The notes under the pieces: generated by a model
Told to the model about the DNA's origin: nothing
The model's input: only the letters and a program-made list of their open reading frames with translations
Databases searched by the model: none
Shown here: positions 23,936 to 32,310 of the stretch, piece by piece
How positions within the stretch are numbered: the stretch's first letter is position 1
Layout of the letters: every line of letters starts with the position of its first letter
Source: a virus
Virus record (IMG/VR): IMGVR_UViG_3300009168_000077
Location: 1-37,203 of that record
Reading direction: 5' to 3' (one strand)
DNA: 37,203 nucleotides
Position numbers and translations under genes: made by a program

Positions 23936-24967
23936 TTATGAGCGAGCTCCTGACAATATCTCAAATGTTACTTCCGGTGTAAGGTTAGCATCGGCTACCG
24001 TACCAGTGACACCATTACCCAGCAGCTTATAATTCTGCTCATACGCTACCAGTCCTTCACGTGCAGCTATGGTAGCGGACAGCAACTGAGCCTTAGGTAT
24101 CATGATTGCAAACTGTGTATTGGCACCAGTGTCTCCCAAGTGCATGGCAAACGTATCCGGACAACCGGTTGCTCCTGTAGTCATGCGATTCCACACGTTA
24201 TCGGTAGATAGCGCCTGCATCAAAGGATTGATTGACAGGCGTGGTTTACGTGATACTATACCAAAATGATCAATACCAGTAGCATCGGCTTGATTATAGC
24301 ATGGCTGGATTTCATTACCGCAGTCCAGGCTGAATGAAGACACCTTCTGAGCTACGCTGTCCACATACACGCTATCCATCAGGAATTTATCTGCGCATGT
24401 AGTATCAAGGCCAAAAGGACTTGGTACTGAAGCGGCAGCCACATCTTCCATGCTGACAAGCTTACCAGTAAATGTGAAACTTGCCAGCCAAGGTTTGCCA
24501 ACACCTTCCGCGCCCAGCACCATGTTGCCCATGCATCCAGCAAATTTATACATGACTGCATTACCGGTACCACCACGCTGGATATCATACACCTGGATAG
24601 TCATGGTGACTTCATCATTTGCTTTCTTAGGCGTCAGGCCATATCCTGCTGAGGCCCACGCTGCTGAAGCCAGTCCGCAACCTTTTGCAAACTTCCAAAA
24701 TTTTGGCTCAGCATTGACGGCAGATGCCAGTGCTGCTCTTACCGTGAATGTAATCTGGCCAGTAGTGACGCCTGTGATTGATTCATCTTCAGAGTGATCT
24801 CCACGACTCCACTTTGAGGCCTCATCATCCAACTCCACCGTAGGCGTGAATTCTACACCACGGATACGTACATCAAAATCGGAATTGGTAAGAGTCTCAG
24901 CAGTACCAGGCACACTTTCCAGTTTGCCTACTGCTATCCTTAGATTTGCTGAATAGTTATTGGACAT
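23936..24967 (-). CDS. Major tail tube protein, 343 aa
   Basis: ATG 24967 follows AAGGAG. The product opens with NLRIAVGKLESVPGTAETL, a typical start for tail-tube proteins of the 'phage tail tube' family, followed by VEFTPTVELDDEASKWSRGDHS and ITGVTTGQITFTV, then beta-rich domains (KPWLASFTFTGKLVSMEDV; TFEILSGARS at the end). It lies between tail terminator and chaperones. Longer than the simplest tubes, with an extra domain that may be exposed on the tail surface. Codon use suggests high expression. Confidence 0.85.
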   Translation of the reverse strand: MSNNYSANLRIAVGKLESVPGTAETLTNSDFDVRIRGVEFTPTVELDDEASKWSRGDHSEDESITGVTTGQITFTVRAALASAVNAEPKFWKFAKGCGLASAAWASAGYGLTPKKANDEVTMTIQVYDIQRGGTGNAVMYKFAGCMGNMVLGAEGVGKPWLASFTFTGKLVSMEDVAAASVPSPFGLDTTCADKFLMDSVYVDSVAQKVSSFSLDCGNEIQPCYNQADATGIDHFGIVSRKPRLSINPLMQALSTDNVWNRMTTGATGCPDTFAMHLGDTGANTQFAIMIPKAQLLSATIAAREGLVAYEQNYKLLGNGVTGTVADANLTPEVTFEILSGARS

Positions 24968-24992
24968 TTAAAGCTCCTTAGTTAGACTGCAG

Positions 24993-25493
24993 TTAGGCAT
25001 CAGCCGAAGTACTCGGCGACAACCTGTCCTGTGTATATGTGATGCGCCAAGTAGTTACCATATGCTTTGGCGCGAGAAGATCACCGTTTCTGTCCTGTAC
25101 TCTGCGCATACCTCTATACATGATCATGGCGCAGGTACTGTTACCGAGACTATAGTTGTTACCAAACACCTTTTTCAAATCCTCTAAAGCCTTATTCAAC
25201 TCTGTATCAATCTCAAAATCTGGATTGTTGCTCTCTTTTGATAAACGCATGCGCACCGTGATCTCATAGGTGCATTCCTGCATATAGGCTTGGCTCCAGG
25301 CGCCATCAGGATCATCGAGATTTGTCTCATTAAGGATCCTGATTTCGGCGCTTGGAAACCGTTGCTTCACCTCATCTGGCTCATTGACAGTGCCCCAGGT
25401 ATAGTTATAGGTGCCTTGCTTCATACCAACTATGAAGCCTTTTATAGCATCTTCCACCCTGTTGAGCATGGCATCAGTTGCCAGTACAGTCAT
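24993..25493 (-). CDS. Tail terminator-like protein, 166 aa
   Basis: ATG 25493 has AAGGAT upstream, just past the foot of a 12-bp hairpin. The sequence pattern (ECTYEITVRMRLS..., FEIDTELNKALEDLKKVFG, MIMYRGMRRVQDRNGDLLAP, TTWRITYTQDR) fits the alpha/beta tail-terminator proteins (lambda gpU type) that cap the tube and join it to the head. It precedes the tail tube gene, as usual. No other motif. Confidence 0.75.
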   Translation of the reverse strand: MTVLATDAMLNRVEDAIKGFIVGMKQGTYNYTWGTVNEPDEVKQRFPSAEIRILNETNLDDPDGAWSQAYMQECTYEITVRMRLSKESNNPDFEIDTELNKALEDLKKVFGNNYSLGNSTCAMIMYRGMRRVQDRNGDLLAPKHMVTTWRITYTQDRLSPSTSADA

Positions 25494-25504
25494 ATACTAT
25501 CCTT

Positions 25505-25537
25505 GGCAGGCAGTACTCATATAGCGTACTGCCTGCC
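25505..25537 (-). other. 12-bp perfect hairpin ahead of the tail terminator gene
   Basis: GGCAGGCAGTAC (25505-25516) pairs with GTACTGCCTGCC (25526-25537) around a 9-base loop. In the transcript the Shine-Dalgarno AAGGAT starts directly after the stem. No T-run follows, so it is more likely an RNA-processing or attenuation element than a terminator. Confidence 0.7.
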
Positions 25538-25555
25538 TTATTACGTTTATACTGC

Positions 25556-26065
25556 TTATGTCAATACTTCAACGTTACCGGTTGTAACAGTGATGACGCC
25601 TGTATCACCAGCGCAGTTGGTGTAGTACACGGAAGCGGACGCACCCGTGAAGCTGGCACCTTTGGCTCCTGTGATACCTTCAGTACCAGTGATACCCTGA
25701 GCTCCCTGATCTCCAGTAGCCCCTTGACTACCAGTAGCTCCCTGGTTACCGGTTGCACCTTGTAGTCCAGTGACTGACTGCATACCGGTGATACCTTGAG
25801 CACCTTGTTCTCCAGTTGCTCCCTGCTCACCTGTGGCTCCTTGACTACCAGTTGCACCTTGACTACCAGTAGCTCCCTGTGATCCAGTAGCACCCTGTTG
25901 TCCAGTTGCACCCTGTGATCCAGTAGCTCCACCTGCGGCCTGTAATCCAGTGAGTCCTTGTGCACCAGTTTGTCCCTGTGATCCAGTGATACCAGCCGGA
26001 TCCGTACCATCAACGACAGCCTTCAATAGAGGCTCACCGAACCAACGTTTGTTAAAGAATGGCAT
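25556..26065 (-). CDS. Short collagen-like protein in the connector region, 169 aa
   Basis: ATG 26065 has AAGGAG upstream. The N-terminal 25 residues (MPFFNKRWFGEPLLKAVVDG) are aromatic and could anchor to the head or neck. Then comes a Gly-X-Thr/Gln repeat of about 110 residues ([13 protein letters not shown]) and a short beta end (YYTNCAGDTGVITVTTGNVEV). Placed among connector and tail-terminator genes, it may form whisker- or collar-like fibres on the neck or head, not the tail tip. This is a position-based inference. Confidence 0.8.
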   Translation of the reverse strand: MPFFNKRWFGEPLLKAVVDGTDPAGITGSQGQTGAQGLTGLQAAGGATGSQGATGQQGATGSQGATGSQGATGSQGATGEQGATGEQGAQGITGMQSVTGLQGATGNQGATGSQGATGDQGAQGITGTEGITGAKGASFTGASASVYYTNCAGDTGVITVTTGNVEVLT

Positions 26066-26067
26066 CT

Positions 26068-26373
26068 TTATCTCCTTACCTGTTTGTCGAAATACCGAAT
26101 AATCAACTTTTGATTATCCAGTATCTCATTTGATTGCGATCTTAGATACGCTATATCATTAAATGCAGCCTGTATCTCTTCAATTTGTTTATCCTGACGT
26201 GACTGATCGGACTTTACTTCTGCCCATGTCCAAGTCCATACACCGGCACCAAGTCCTAACAGAGTAATCAGTCCTATCAAAGCTGATCTCCAGTAAGAGG
26301 CCAGCTTCACAAATATCTTTTCACACTCTTCCAGGCCACCACAATAATCCATTTGTCTTTTTGCCTCGTCCAC
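26068..26373 (-). CDS. Membrane protein with one helix and a coiled coil, 101 aa
   Basis: GTG 26373 has GGGGGTG upstream. A short cytoplasm-like N terminus with two Cys is followed by one membrane segment (about 30-49, SALIGLITLLGLGAGVWTWT) and a charged helical stretch (EIQAAFNDIAYLRSQSNEIL). The layout resembles small phage membrane proteins of lysis or superinfection systems (spanin- or XhlA-like), though the helix order differs from XhlA. No lysin is nearby. It could help release or block host entry; not certain. Confidence 0.5.
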   Translation of the reverse strand: MDEAKRQMDYCGGLEECEKIFVKLASYWRSALIGLITLLGLGAGVWTWTWAEVKSDQSRQDKQIEEIQAAFNDIAYLRSQSNEILDNQKLIIRYFDKQVRR

Positions 26374-26376
26374 GTG

Positions 26377-26763
26377 TCACCCCCTGTATATGACTGCAGT
26401 GAGGTTATTGGCACGATCACGTGTAGCATTGACGGCACCTGTGATCATCTCCATGCTGATCCGTTTACGCTGAGATGCCAGTTGCTCCTTATACATATTA
26501 TAACCTATAAGGTATTTATTTGACGTTGGATTATCAAGATTGGCTACACCAAGAGCGTCCTGGCACATACGCATAAGTGTATACGTGATCGCATACCTGC
26601 GTACAGCATGATGTAGTGGAGCAGTCTCTATATCCGTTGTACTACGCACACCAAGCTCTTCAGCCAGATCGTTGATAGCTTCATCAGATTCAAGGATATA
26701 TGAGGAGACGTCAATGCCTTCCGCTATCCTGTCTGTGATATCTGCCACGGTTATATAGGACAT
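26377..26763 (-). CDS. Head-tail connector/adaptor protein, 128 aa
   Basis: Helical acidic start (MSYITVADITDRIAEG) and a long helix (RRYAITYTLMRMCQDALG) fit the DUF1320/Mu gp36-like or HK97 gp6-like adaptor proteins that sit under the portal. The C terminus (KRISMEMITGAVNATRDRAN) is helical and ends in a strand, VIYRG. Gene order (portal, scaffold, coat, decoration, neck, adaptor, tail terminator) supports the role. ATG 26763 has GGTATAATCA upstream, a weak Shine-Dalgarno. Confidence 0.65.
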   Translation of the reverse strand: MSYITVADITDRIAEGIDVSSYILESDEAINDLAEELGVRSTTDIETAPLHHAVRRYAITYTLMRMCQDALGVANLDNPTSNKYLIGYNMYKEQLASQRKRISMEMITGAVNATRDRANNLTAVIYRG

Positions 26764-26766
26764 TGA

Positions 26767-27105
26767 TTATACCTTTTGAAGTACTTCGTCTATTGCTCTA
26801 TTGATTGCTTCATCTATCTGAGGTTGCATACTCTCAAATGCATTTGTCAGGAATGGATCCTCAGCATGTACATATGGTGCGTATGGAGCAACTCCTGTAT
26901 CAAGATATGCTTCCACTCCTGTATTAGTGTACTTGGCTTTGATGGAAGAAGTAAGACGTCCTGTGCGTGATGTGTACTTATGTATGGAAGACGCACGTTG
27001 TACTATCTCTGTGCCTATGCTTGCAAACGTGTTATTAAGCTTCGCCTGCATATCTTCAGGCAGCGTCTGCAACTTATCAATGAATCCTGTTAATTCATCG
27101 GCCAT
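26767..27105 (-). CDS. Neck protein of the HK97 gp10-like family, 112 aa
   Basis: Starts MADELTGFIDKLQTLPEDMQ and carries ASIHKYTSRTGRLTSSIKA followed by APYAPYVHAED, a pattern typical of gp10-like neck/tail-completion proteins ('HKYTSRTG.L..S' and 'YA.YVE.G'). These proteins join the head to the tail tube. The C terminus is helical (IDEAINRAIDEVLQKV). The gene is followed within four bases by the adaptor gene, showing tight coupling. Confidence 0.75.
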   Translation of the reverse strand: MADELTGFIDKLQTLPEDMQAKLNNTFASIGTEIVQRASSIHKYTSRTGRLTSSIKAKYTNTGVEAYLDTGVAPYAPYVHAEDPFLTNAFESMQPQIDEAINRAIDEVLQKV

Positions 27106-27118
27106 GCTATACCTGATA

Positions 27119-27148
27119 TGTACAGGTGGCTGTTACACCACCTGTACA
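27119..27148 (-). other. 11-bp perfect hairpin between decoration and neck genes
   Basis: TGTACAGGTGG (27119-27129) pairs with CCACCTGTACA (27138-27148), 8-base loop. A T4 run follows only on the rightward strand, which carries no gene here. For the leftward transcript it may be an attenuator or RNA-processing/stability site separating highly expressed head genes from neck and tail genes. Confidence 0.7.
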
Positions 27149-27156
27149 GGTTTTAC

Positions 27157-27522
27157 TTAGGCTGACAGATCGATTGCTGCGAAGATACCAGTCACTCCGC
27201 CAACGTCAACATTGATCGTCCCATCGGACTGCCCAAAGCGTGCACGCTCCAGTGGGCCAACGATCAGACATGCGCTTCCACCAACTGTGACTTCAAGATC
27301 ACCGATGCCACTTGATACGTTGGCACCAGCCTTGATCCACACTGCTCCTGTTGCACCGTTGGCAGTCTCGCGGATGTACAACGCCATCTTGTCATCCACA
27401 TCAACTGTTGCAGCGATGTACAATCCATCCGTACCAGTGATTCCACCAGCACGTACCGTCTCTGTCTGCACGGCCTGTCCATTTGTGACAGCCGTGGTTG
27501 CAGCTATTAATGCTCTTGCCAT
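27157..27522 (-). CDS. Probable capsid decoration/cement-type protein, 121 aa
   Basis: ATG 27522 has AAGG upstream. The product is beta-rich and Gly/Ala/Val-rich (MARALIAATTAVTNGQAVQT; GLYIAATVDVDDKMALYIRE; GDLEVTVGGSACLIVGPLER; VTGIFAAIDLSA). It follows the major coat gene and is bracketed by hairpins, the usual place for decoration proteins. Codon choice resembles that of the coat gene, hinting at high expression. No family motif, so assignment is by place and composition. Confidence 0.6.
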   Translation of the reverse strand: MARALIAATTAVTNGQAVQTETVRAGGITGTDGLYIAATVDVDDKMALYIRETANGATGAVWIKAGANVSSGIGDLEVTVGGSACLIVGPLERARFGQSDGTINVDVGGVTGIFAAIDLSA

Positions 27523-27613
27523 TGTAGGCCTTCTTTGTTTGAAGTTGATTTCAATTCATGTGCTCATGCAGACACACATACACTTGTACTACTATCACAT
27601 CGATCCAGCGCGA

Positions 27614-27633
27614 GGACGGTATTTCTACCGTCC
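27614..27633 (-). other. 8-bp hairpin with GAAA loop after the coat gene
   Basis: In the leftward transcript GGACGGTA pairs with TACCGTCC around a GAAA tetraloop, a very stable GNRA type. It lies 22 bases after the coat stop codon. No T-run, so RNA stabilisation, processing or partial termination is more likely than full termination. Confidence 0.65.
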
Positions 27634-27654
27634 CCACCATGGCCTCAATGACTA

Positions 27655-28494
27655 TTATTCCGCACCTTCACTGCAGCTGAAGCAAGCCAGGCAATCCGGC
27701 TTCACAACCTTGGCACCGTACACATGCAGGCCACGGAGACCATCGGCGAAAGCTGTGCTGAGTCTGAGAGCTTCAGTCTTGATGAGTCCATCAGCATACG
27801 TGATGGCTTCGTTTGTACCAGCAAGCACTTTCGTGGCACTGCCAGACGTGGCGATGTTGCTGGACACCATCACATTAAATCCCATGATCTTGTCAGCAAA
27901 TCCCTCATCAAGCGCCTTGTCAGTTGTCATCTCGTTGCTGATTTTCGCCAGACGGATCTTCAAGAAGAACCAAGGCGGTACAGCAAGGAAACGACCCTGA
28001 GACGGGCAATGTGCATCATCCAGTCTACGTGCGATCTCAGCTACCTTGGAAACAAGCGTGGAGCTTGTAACACTGGTAGGAGAAGCAGTTGTGCCAAGTC
28101 CTGATGTCACACCAGCACTGGCATAGAGCCCGTAGACATATGAATCTGCGGCATCGCTCAGCCTGTAGGAGGCCTCGCTCATTGCGGCCTGCATGATATC
28201 GATGTTGCTCTGTGAGGCATCGATGTCGTCGACGCTGCAGGACCAGTACTTCGCCTTTTCCAAGACCAACCACTGCGCATCAGCATTAAGCGCCGAATAC
28301 GTTACCGTGGTTGAATTCTTGGTGTAATCGGCTACGGACATCGCGGCGATACTGTTAATCTTAACGCGATCGCCTTCCTGAGAAATCAGGCCTTCATAGT
28401 TGCGATTGACGATCTTGAGAGCAGTCTGATTCTTGCGGTTGGCCAGAAGCAACTGCGCACTCCACAACTGAGGAATAAAATTCTGTACACTCAT
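27655..28494 (-). CDS. Major capsid protein, 279 aa
   Basis: ATG 28494 has AAGGAG upstream. The sequence follows the P22-coat/HK97-fold style of gut and environmental phages: an N-terminal helix (FIPQLWSAQLLLANRKN), GDRVKINSIAAMSVADY, a spine-helix-like segment (SQSNIDIMQAAMSEASYRLSDAADSYVYG), RFLAVPPWFFLKI (a typical 'P-loop-like' turn of coat proteins) and a C-terminal beta end (RGLHVYGAKVVKP). It follows a scaffold gene, as expected. Four Cys sit at the C-terminal end and near residue 170. Codon use is GC-richer than neighbouring genes, suggesting strong expression. Confidence 0.88.
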   Translation of the reverse strand: MSVQNFIPQLWSAQLLLANRKNQTALKIVNRNYEGLISQEGDRVKINSIAAMSVADYTKNSTTVTYSALNADAQWLVLEKAKYWSCSVDDIDASQSNIDIMQAAMSEASYRLSDAADSYVYGLYASAGVTSGLGTTASPTSVTSSTLVSKVAEIARRLDDAHCPSQGRFLAVPPWFFLKIRLAKISNEMTTDKALDEGFADKIMGFNVMVSSNIATSGSATKVLAGTNEAITYADGLIKTEALRLSTAFADGLRGLHVYGAKVVKPDCLACFSCSEGAE

Positions 28495-28521
28495 CTATGA
28501 CTCCTTGGTTACGCTCGGCTA

Positions 28522-29232
28522 TCAAGTTTTACTGGACTTGACAGACTCAAGCACGTTTGCCATATCAGCCGCTATATCATTAGCGGACATATTTTTCAGC
28601 TGATCTAACGAGTACCTTGGCTGTGCTGAAGTCGGCCTGGTACCACTACGCGCTCCAGGCGCCTGCGTATTCTTAACGAGATCCGGACGGCTTTCCAGAA
28701 GCTTTTTTACTCCGGCCCCGAATTCAACTTCATCTTCACCATTTACAAACACTACCTGCTCATCTTCGGTGAGCTTCACCTTGCCATCATTTATCAGCGA
28801 ATCGGCAAGTAGATCGTGTCCGTAAACTTTATCCCTGAATGCCTCAATCAACTTAGCCTTGATACTTCTACGATCGGCTGTCGTTTTGATCTTACTGGCA
28901 TTCTGCTTCTCATCCTCCAATGCCTTTTGAGCCTTGGCGAATTCCTTGCGAAGCTTATCGATCTCAGGATTAGGCTCCCCAGGTTTAGTTGATGCTGCTG
29001 CCTTTGCCTGTAACCATTCGGCTACACCATCAGCATCACCATCATAACCTGCTTCCTCTAACACCTGTTTCCAACGACGTAGAGACTGTGCCTCTTGATT
29101 AGCTCTACGCTTGCTGCTGATACCCGTCTGCTTCTCGGCATCAATGGCATTTTCCAAATATGCCATTATGTCATTTATAGACGGGTGATCCTTGAGAGCT
29201 TCCTTGAGCTCATCAACGTTACTTATTGCCAT
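28522..29232 (-). CDS. Scaffolding protein, 236 aa
   Basis: ATG 29232 has AGGAGG upstream. Acidic and helical, with a coiled-coil core (EIDKLRKEFAKAQKALEDEK), a charged middle (DEQVVFVNGEDEVEF) and a proline/threonine-rich linker near the C terminus (APGARSGTRPTSAQPRYSLD), ending in a helix (ANVLESVKSSKT). This is the usual layout of a tailed-phage scaffold that guides coat assembly and is then lost. It lies between portal and coat. No protease domain is seen and no separate protease gene was found. Confidence 0.82.
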   Translation of the reverse strand: MAISNVDELKEALKDHPSINDIMAYLENAIDAEKQTGISSKRRANQEAQSLRRWKQVLEEAGYDGDADGVAEWLQAKAAASTKPGEPNPEIDKLRKEFAKAQKALEDEKQNASKIKTTADRRSIKAKLIEAFRDKVYGHDLLADSLINDGKVKLTEDEQVVFVNGEDEVEFGAGVKKLLESRPDLVKNTQAPGARSGTRPTSAQPRYSLDQLKNMSANDIAADMANVLESVKSSKT

Positions 29233-29251
29233 ACATCCTCCTGGGATATTT

Positions 29252-29271
29252 GGCTATCCACATGGATAGCC
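29252..29271 (-). other. 8-bp hairpin between portal and scaffold genes
   Basis: GGCTATCC pairs with GGATAGCC around a 4-base loop, just ahead of the scaffold's AGGAGG in the leftward transcript. No T-run. It belongs to a set of intergenic hairpins in the head and neck genes. Confidence 0.6.
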
Positions 29272-29285
29272 GGTATATTATAAGA

Positions 29286-30830
29286 TTATTTACTTATAGG
29301 CTTTTCATTACCTTCTTCGGCCTCTTCATCAGTAGTACCACCTTCAGGCTCTTGTGGTGCTGGCTCTTCAGCAGGAGCCTCAACAGGCACAACTTTTAAT
29401 GACTCTATCATTGCATCACGCTCATCCTCAGGCTCGTCAGCCATGATGATTTTAGCTACCTTCTGGTAGACTACCATCTTCAGCTGCTCAGGCACGCCCA
29501 TATCAACTATTTCCTTCAGAGCCGTTATTTCCTGCATCCTATCGCCCGGTTGATATGTGGTAGGATATTCGACGGCATATTCGTACTGCTCGCCTGTATA
29601 GAGCGACAGCATATCCATAGCCTGTACCTCGAACACCGTGGCTATACGTGCAGTCTCACGTAATGCGTGCTCTACGGCCCAGAACCTCCAGGCCAAGGCT
29701 ACACCTGATGCGGCTTGTGATGTATGTACAGCATGGACACCGCTTTGCTCGGCGGATCTAAACAAGTCCTCCATGTAATACTTGTTATTATCAACAAGAG
29801 CAGTGAGTTGCGCACTATCAGGACTGATATAGCCCGGGGTGATTGTAGAGCCCATAGGCACTATGATTGCGTTATGATTGGAGATAGTGACGTTGCCACC
29901 AAGATCGCTTTGGAAGTACAATATGCTAAAAGCCTGGCTTCTTTCCAGATCTCTAATTTCTGAGTCTTTGTTATAAATCAATGAGTTAAGGCGTGCCACA
30001 TCATACAATGGAGGATCTGGCAATACATCATGCAGGCTATCACGCTCGGTAGCATAGACGCTCATCACAGGCACTACGCCAAGGTTATGGTAGACTGGAG
30101 CACCTACTGGCTGCCATGTAGGCTCTACTCCACCAGCATTAGCGGAGCTTACACCTTTTTCTTTCTCCATGATGACACTATACTCGTCCGTCCATAGTCT
30201 GCACCTTTGGTATGTCTTAGTGCCATCCTTACGATCAGGCTCAGCAAACGCTATCTCCTGTAGGCGTCCAAAATCATCAGTCTTGCATATGACTACTTCC
30301 CATGCTGATTTCTTGATCATGTATGGATAGGTGCGTATCTCTACAGCCTCACCAACGGTAGCAGGCATGGCCTCTTGTGGAAAGTTGTCCATCACCACGA
30401 ATGTTACTCCATGGCGCCTTGCAGCATGTAGTACGGCCTTTGAGAAAGCCTGTATGGACGTACCGCCACCATCACAATCCTCAAGGAATGCACGTGCTAT
30501 AGGACTGCCCTCATCACCACCACCTTCATCTATGATGACTCTTGGTGCAGGCTCAGCAAATACAGGATCCACCAGGCTGTTGATGACAGGTTTTAAGAAG
30601 TTTTTATATACACTGAAACTTCTGCGCTTCATGTAAAACATTTCACGATCATGCGGTATCAGGTATGTACCGTCCCGGAATCCCCCTGTACCGTAATAGG
30701 AGTGATCCAAAAAGACATACTTATTGACGCTCAGTATATCCGTGTAGGTGTTGGTATCTGACACACGTGGATCACTGGATGTCTGAAAATGATCCTCTTG
30801 ATCTGATGATACTCTCTCTATGTTGGCCAT
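29286..30830 (-). CDS. Portal protein, 514 aa
   Basis: ATG 30830 has GAGGAGG upstream. The typical portal layout is visible: an N-terminal part with LSVNKYVFLDHSYYGTGGFRDG and YMKRRSFSVYKNFLKPVINSLVD (stem/clip region), a beta-rich middle (TFVVMDNFPQEAMPAT; ICKTDDFGRLQEIAFAEPDR), long C-terminal helices (SEIRDLERSQAFSILYF; RFWAVEHALRETARIATVFE) and an acidic Pro/Glu-rich tail (PAEEPAPQEPEGGTTDEEAE). It makes the dodecameric DNA gate of the head, next to the terminase. Length is normal for the group. Confidence 0.9.
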   Translation of the reverse strand: MANIERVSSDQEDHFQTSSDPRVSDTNTYTDILSVNKYVFLDHSYYGTGGFRDGTYLIPHDREMFYMKRRSFSVYKNFLKPVINSLVDPVFAEPAPRVIIDEGGGDEGSPIARAFLEDCDGGGTSIQAFSKAVLHAARRHGVTFVVMDNFPQEAMPATVGEAVEIRTYPYMIKKSAWEVVICKTDDFGRLQEIAFAEPDRKDGTKTYQRCRLWTDEYSVIMEKEKGVSSANAGGVEPTWQPVGAPVYHNLGVVPVMSVYATERDSLHDVLPDPPLYDVARLNSLIYNKDSEIRDLERSQAFSILYFQSDLGGNVTISNHNAIIVPMGSTITPGYISPDSAQLTALVDNNKYYMEDLFRSAEQSGVHAVHTSQAASGVALAWRFWAVEHALRETARIATVFEVQAMDMLSLYTGEQYEYAVEYPTTYQPGDRMQEITALKEIVDMGVPEQLKMVVYQKVAKIIMADEPEDERDAMIESLKVVPVEAPAEEPAPQEPEGGTTDEEAEEGNEKPISK

Positions 30831-30844
30831 TGTAGCCTCCTCGG

Positions 30845-31123
30845 CTATAAGCTGATCCTGTCGGTGTTATATATGAAATAGCATCTTAAAGGCGGTGAGC
30901 ACACAAACGCATCACTTGAGCACTCTCGGAAGTACTTTAAAATGCCTGAGCTATATGACGCTTTTACCTTTGCAGTCCATGGCAGTATGATATGCATGCC
31001 ATACTTAATAACTAAACCTATTGAATTATCATCCATATCACATACGACTATGTTGCCTATATCATGGCCTGAGTACATACACAATAATCCATTAGGTTGC
31101 TGCTGACTCATGTCTGTTTTCAT
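30845..31123 (-). CDS. Unknown protein coupled to terminase, 92 aa
   Basis: ATG 31123 overlaps the terminase stop as ATGA and has GAGG eight bases upstream; a longer frame to 31174 is less likely. The product has a polar Met/Gln N terminus (MKTDMSQQQPNG), then beta-like strands (NIVVCDMDDNSIGLVIKYGM) and Cys/aromatic-rich strands (AFVCSPPLRCYFIYNTD). No family recognised. Between terminase and portal, small proteins of this size may aid packaging or connect to host functions. Confidence 0.6.
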   Translation of the reverse strand: MKTDMSQQQPNGLLCMYSGHDIGNIVVCDMDDNSIGLVIKYGMHIILPWTAKVKASYSSGILKYFRECSSDAFVCSPPLRCYFIYNTDRISL

Positions 31124-32310
31124 ATCCTTATCCTCGCTGTCCTTGCTGTTTGAGAAGACATCAATGTATGCCATGCTCCAGATACCGCATCAATCATGTC
31201 GTCATGTGGATGTGTCATATCTGCACGGAAGGCTGCGCACTCCGCAAAAAACTCTTGTGTCCAATGTGAATTGACTACTTGTACTTCACCAAGTTTTGCT
31301 CGTGATATCCATGGCATTGCTCTTGCAAGCTTAGTACCTATTGGTCGTTGCGCAACTATTACATAATTCATTAGCCTCTTATCCCTTGCTAAATCATCTA
31401 CTACCGCTCTCTGTGCTGCTACATCCTCAAGCCCTATTTTCACACCTGTACCGTCTGCTAAAGCGTTACGTACTATAAGCTCCTTAAGATCCGGATATTT
31501 TGCTTTAACTCTTACAATGTCAGCTATTGTGAAATGTACTCCTGATATTAGACATAATGCCCCTACTGTCCAATCTGATTTTTTCTTGTCGGCAAATGCT
31601 AAATCATAATATCGTATACCTTCACTTACTGACAAAGGACTAATCATCCTGAATGTTGATGGATCAATAACTTCTCCAACAAAATCAACTACCTTACCAT
31701 ATATCTCCTGATCAGCAAAAACTCCTGAATATGTTTCTACAAGATGTTGTATATATGATTGTGGTAAAAAAGTATTTTCCATTGTCGTTTGTGTTATTAA
31801 CTTAACATTATCAGACATGGATAAATGATACACCCAATCTCTTCCATTAGGTGTTGTACATATTGACCAAGAAGAATCTTTTTCCTCTCGTATACGTCCT
31901 ATAAGAATATCAAAAAGCTTCCTATCATGAAATTCTCTGGCCTCATCTATAAACACGTCGCTTATATTCAAACCCCTTAGACTGTCAGGATTATCTCCAG
32001 ATCTCATAAGGATTTCTGTACCTCTTATTCTTATTGACATCTCTGTGCGATTAAGTATCCAGTCTTCACCTTGTTTTAAACAAAGCATATCTAATACTTT
32101 AAGCATTGTTGTAAGTATTACATCTCTAAGCACAGGATAAGAAAATGACACTATTAACTGTCGTCTTCCTCTTAGCGCATTTACAATTGACTTCACACAC
32201 AAAATTAGACTTTTTCCTCCTCCAACTCCAGAAAGAAATATTGTCCCCCAAGAAGTTGATTCTAAAAACTCGCGTTGTTTATTTGTTACTTTAAAATGAA
32301 CTGTAGACAC
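31120..32310 (-). CDS. terL: Terminase large subunit, 396 aa
   Basis: Packaging motor ATPase and headful or cos nuclease. With the start at GTG 32310, the Walker A motif is SGVGGGKS (27-34) and Walker B VFIDEARE has DE at 122-123. The nuclease domain shows YYDLAFADKKKSDWT, a C-terminal metal motif near THPHDDMIDA and basic segments between. An ATG-type start further upstream would overlap an inserted HNH gene by 89 bases. GTG 32310 overlaps it by only 20 but has only a distant AAGGA, so the start is uncertain. AT-rich composition compared with the portal gene. It is followed with ATGA overlap by the 92-aa gene. Confidence 0.93.
   Translation of the reverse strand: MSTVHFKVTNKQREFLESTSWGTIFLSGVGGGKSLILCVKSIVNALRGRRQLIVSFSYPVLRDVILTTMLKVLDMLCLKQGEDWILNRTEMSIRIRGTEILMRSGDNPDSLRGLNISDVFIDEAREFHDRKLFDILIGRIREEKDSSWSICTTPNGRDWVYHLSMSDNVKLITQTTMENTFLPQSYIQHLVETYSGVFADQEIYGKVVDFVGEVIDPSTFRMISPLSVSEGIRYYDLAFADKKKSDWTVGALCLISGVHFTIADIVRVKAKYPDLKELIVRNALADGTGVKIGLEDVAAQRAVVDDLARDKRLMNYVIVAQRPIGTKLARAMPWISRAKLGEVQVVNSHWTQEFFAECAAFRADMTHPHDDMIDAVSGAWHTLMSSQTARTARIRI

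Noticed and set aside
27212-28000. 262-codon rightward open frame opposite the coat and decoration genes
   Set aside because: It lies antisense to two strongly supported late genes, has no Shine-Dalgarno and crosses their boundary and a hairpin.
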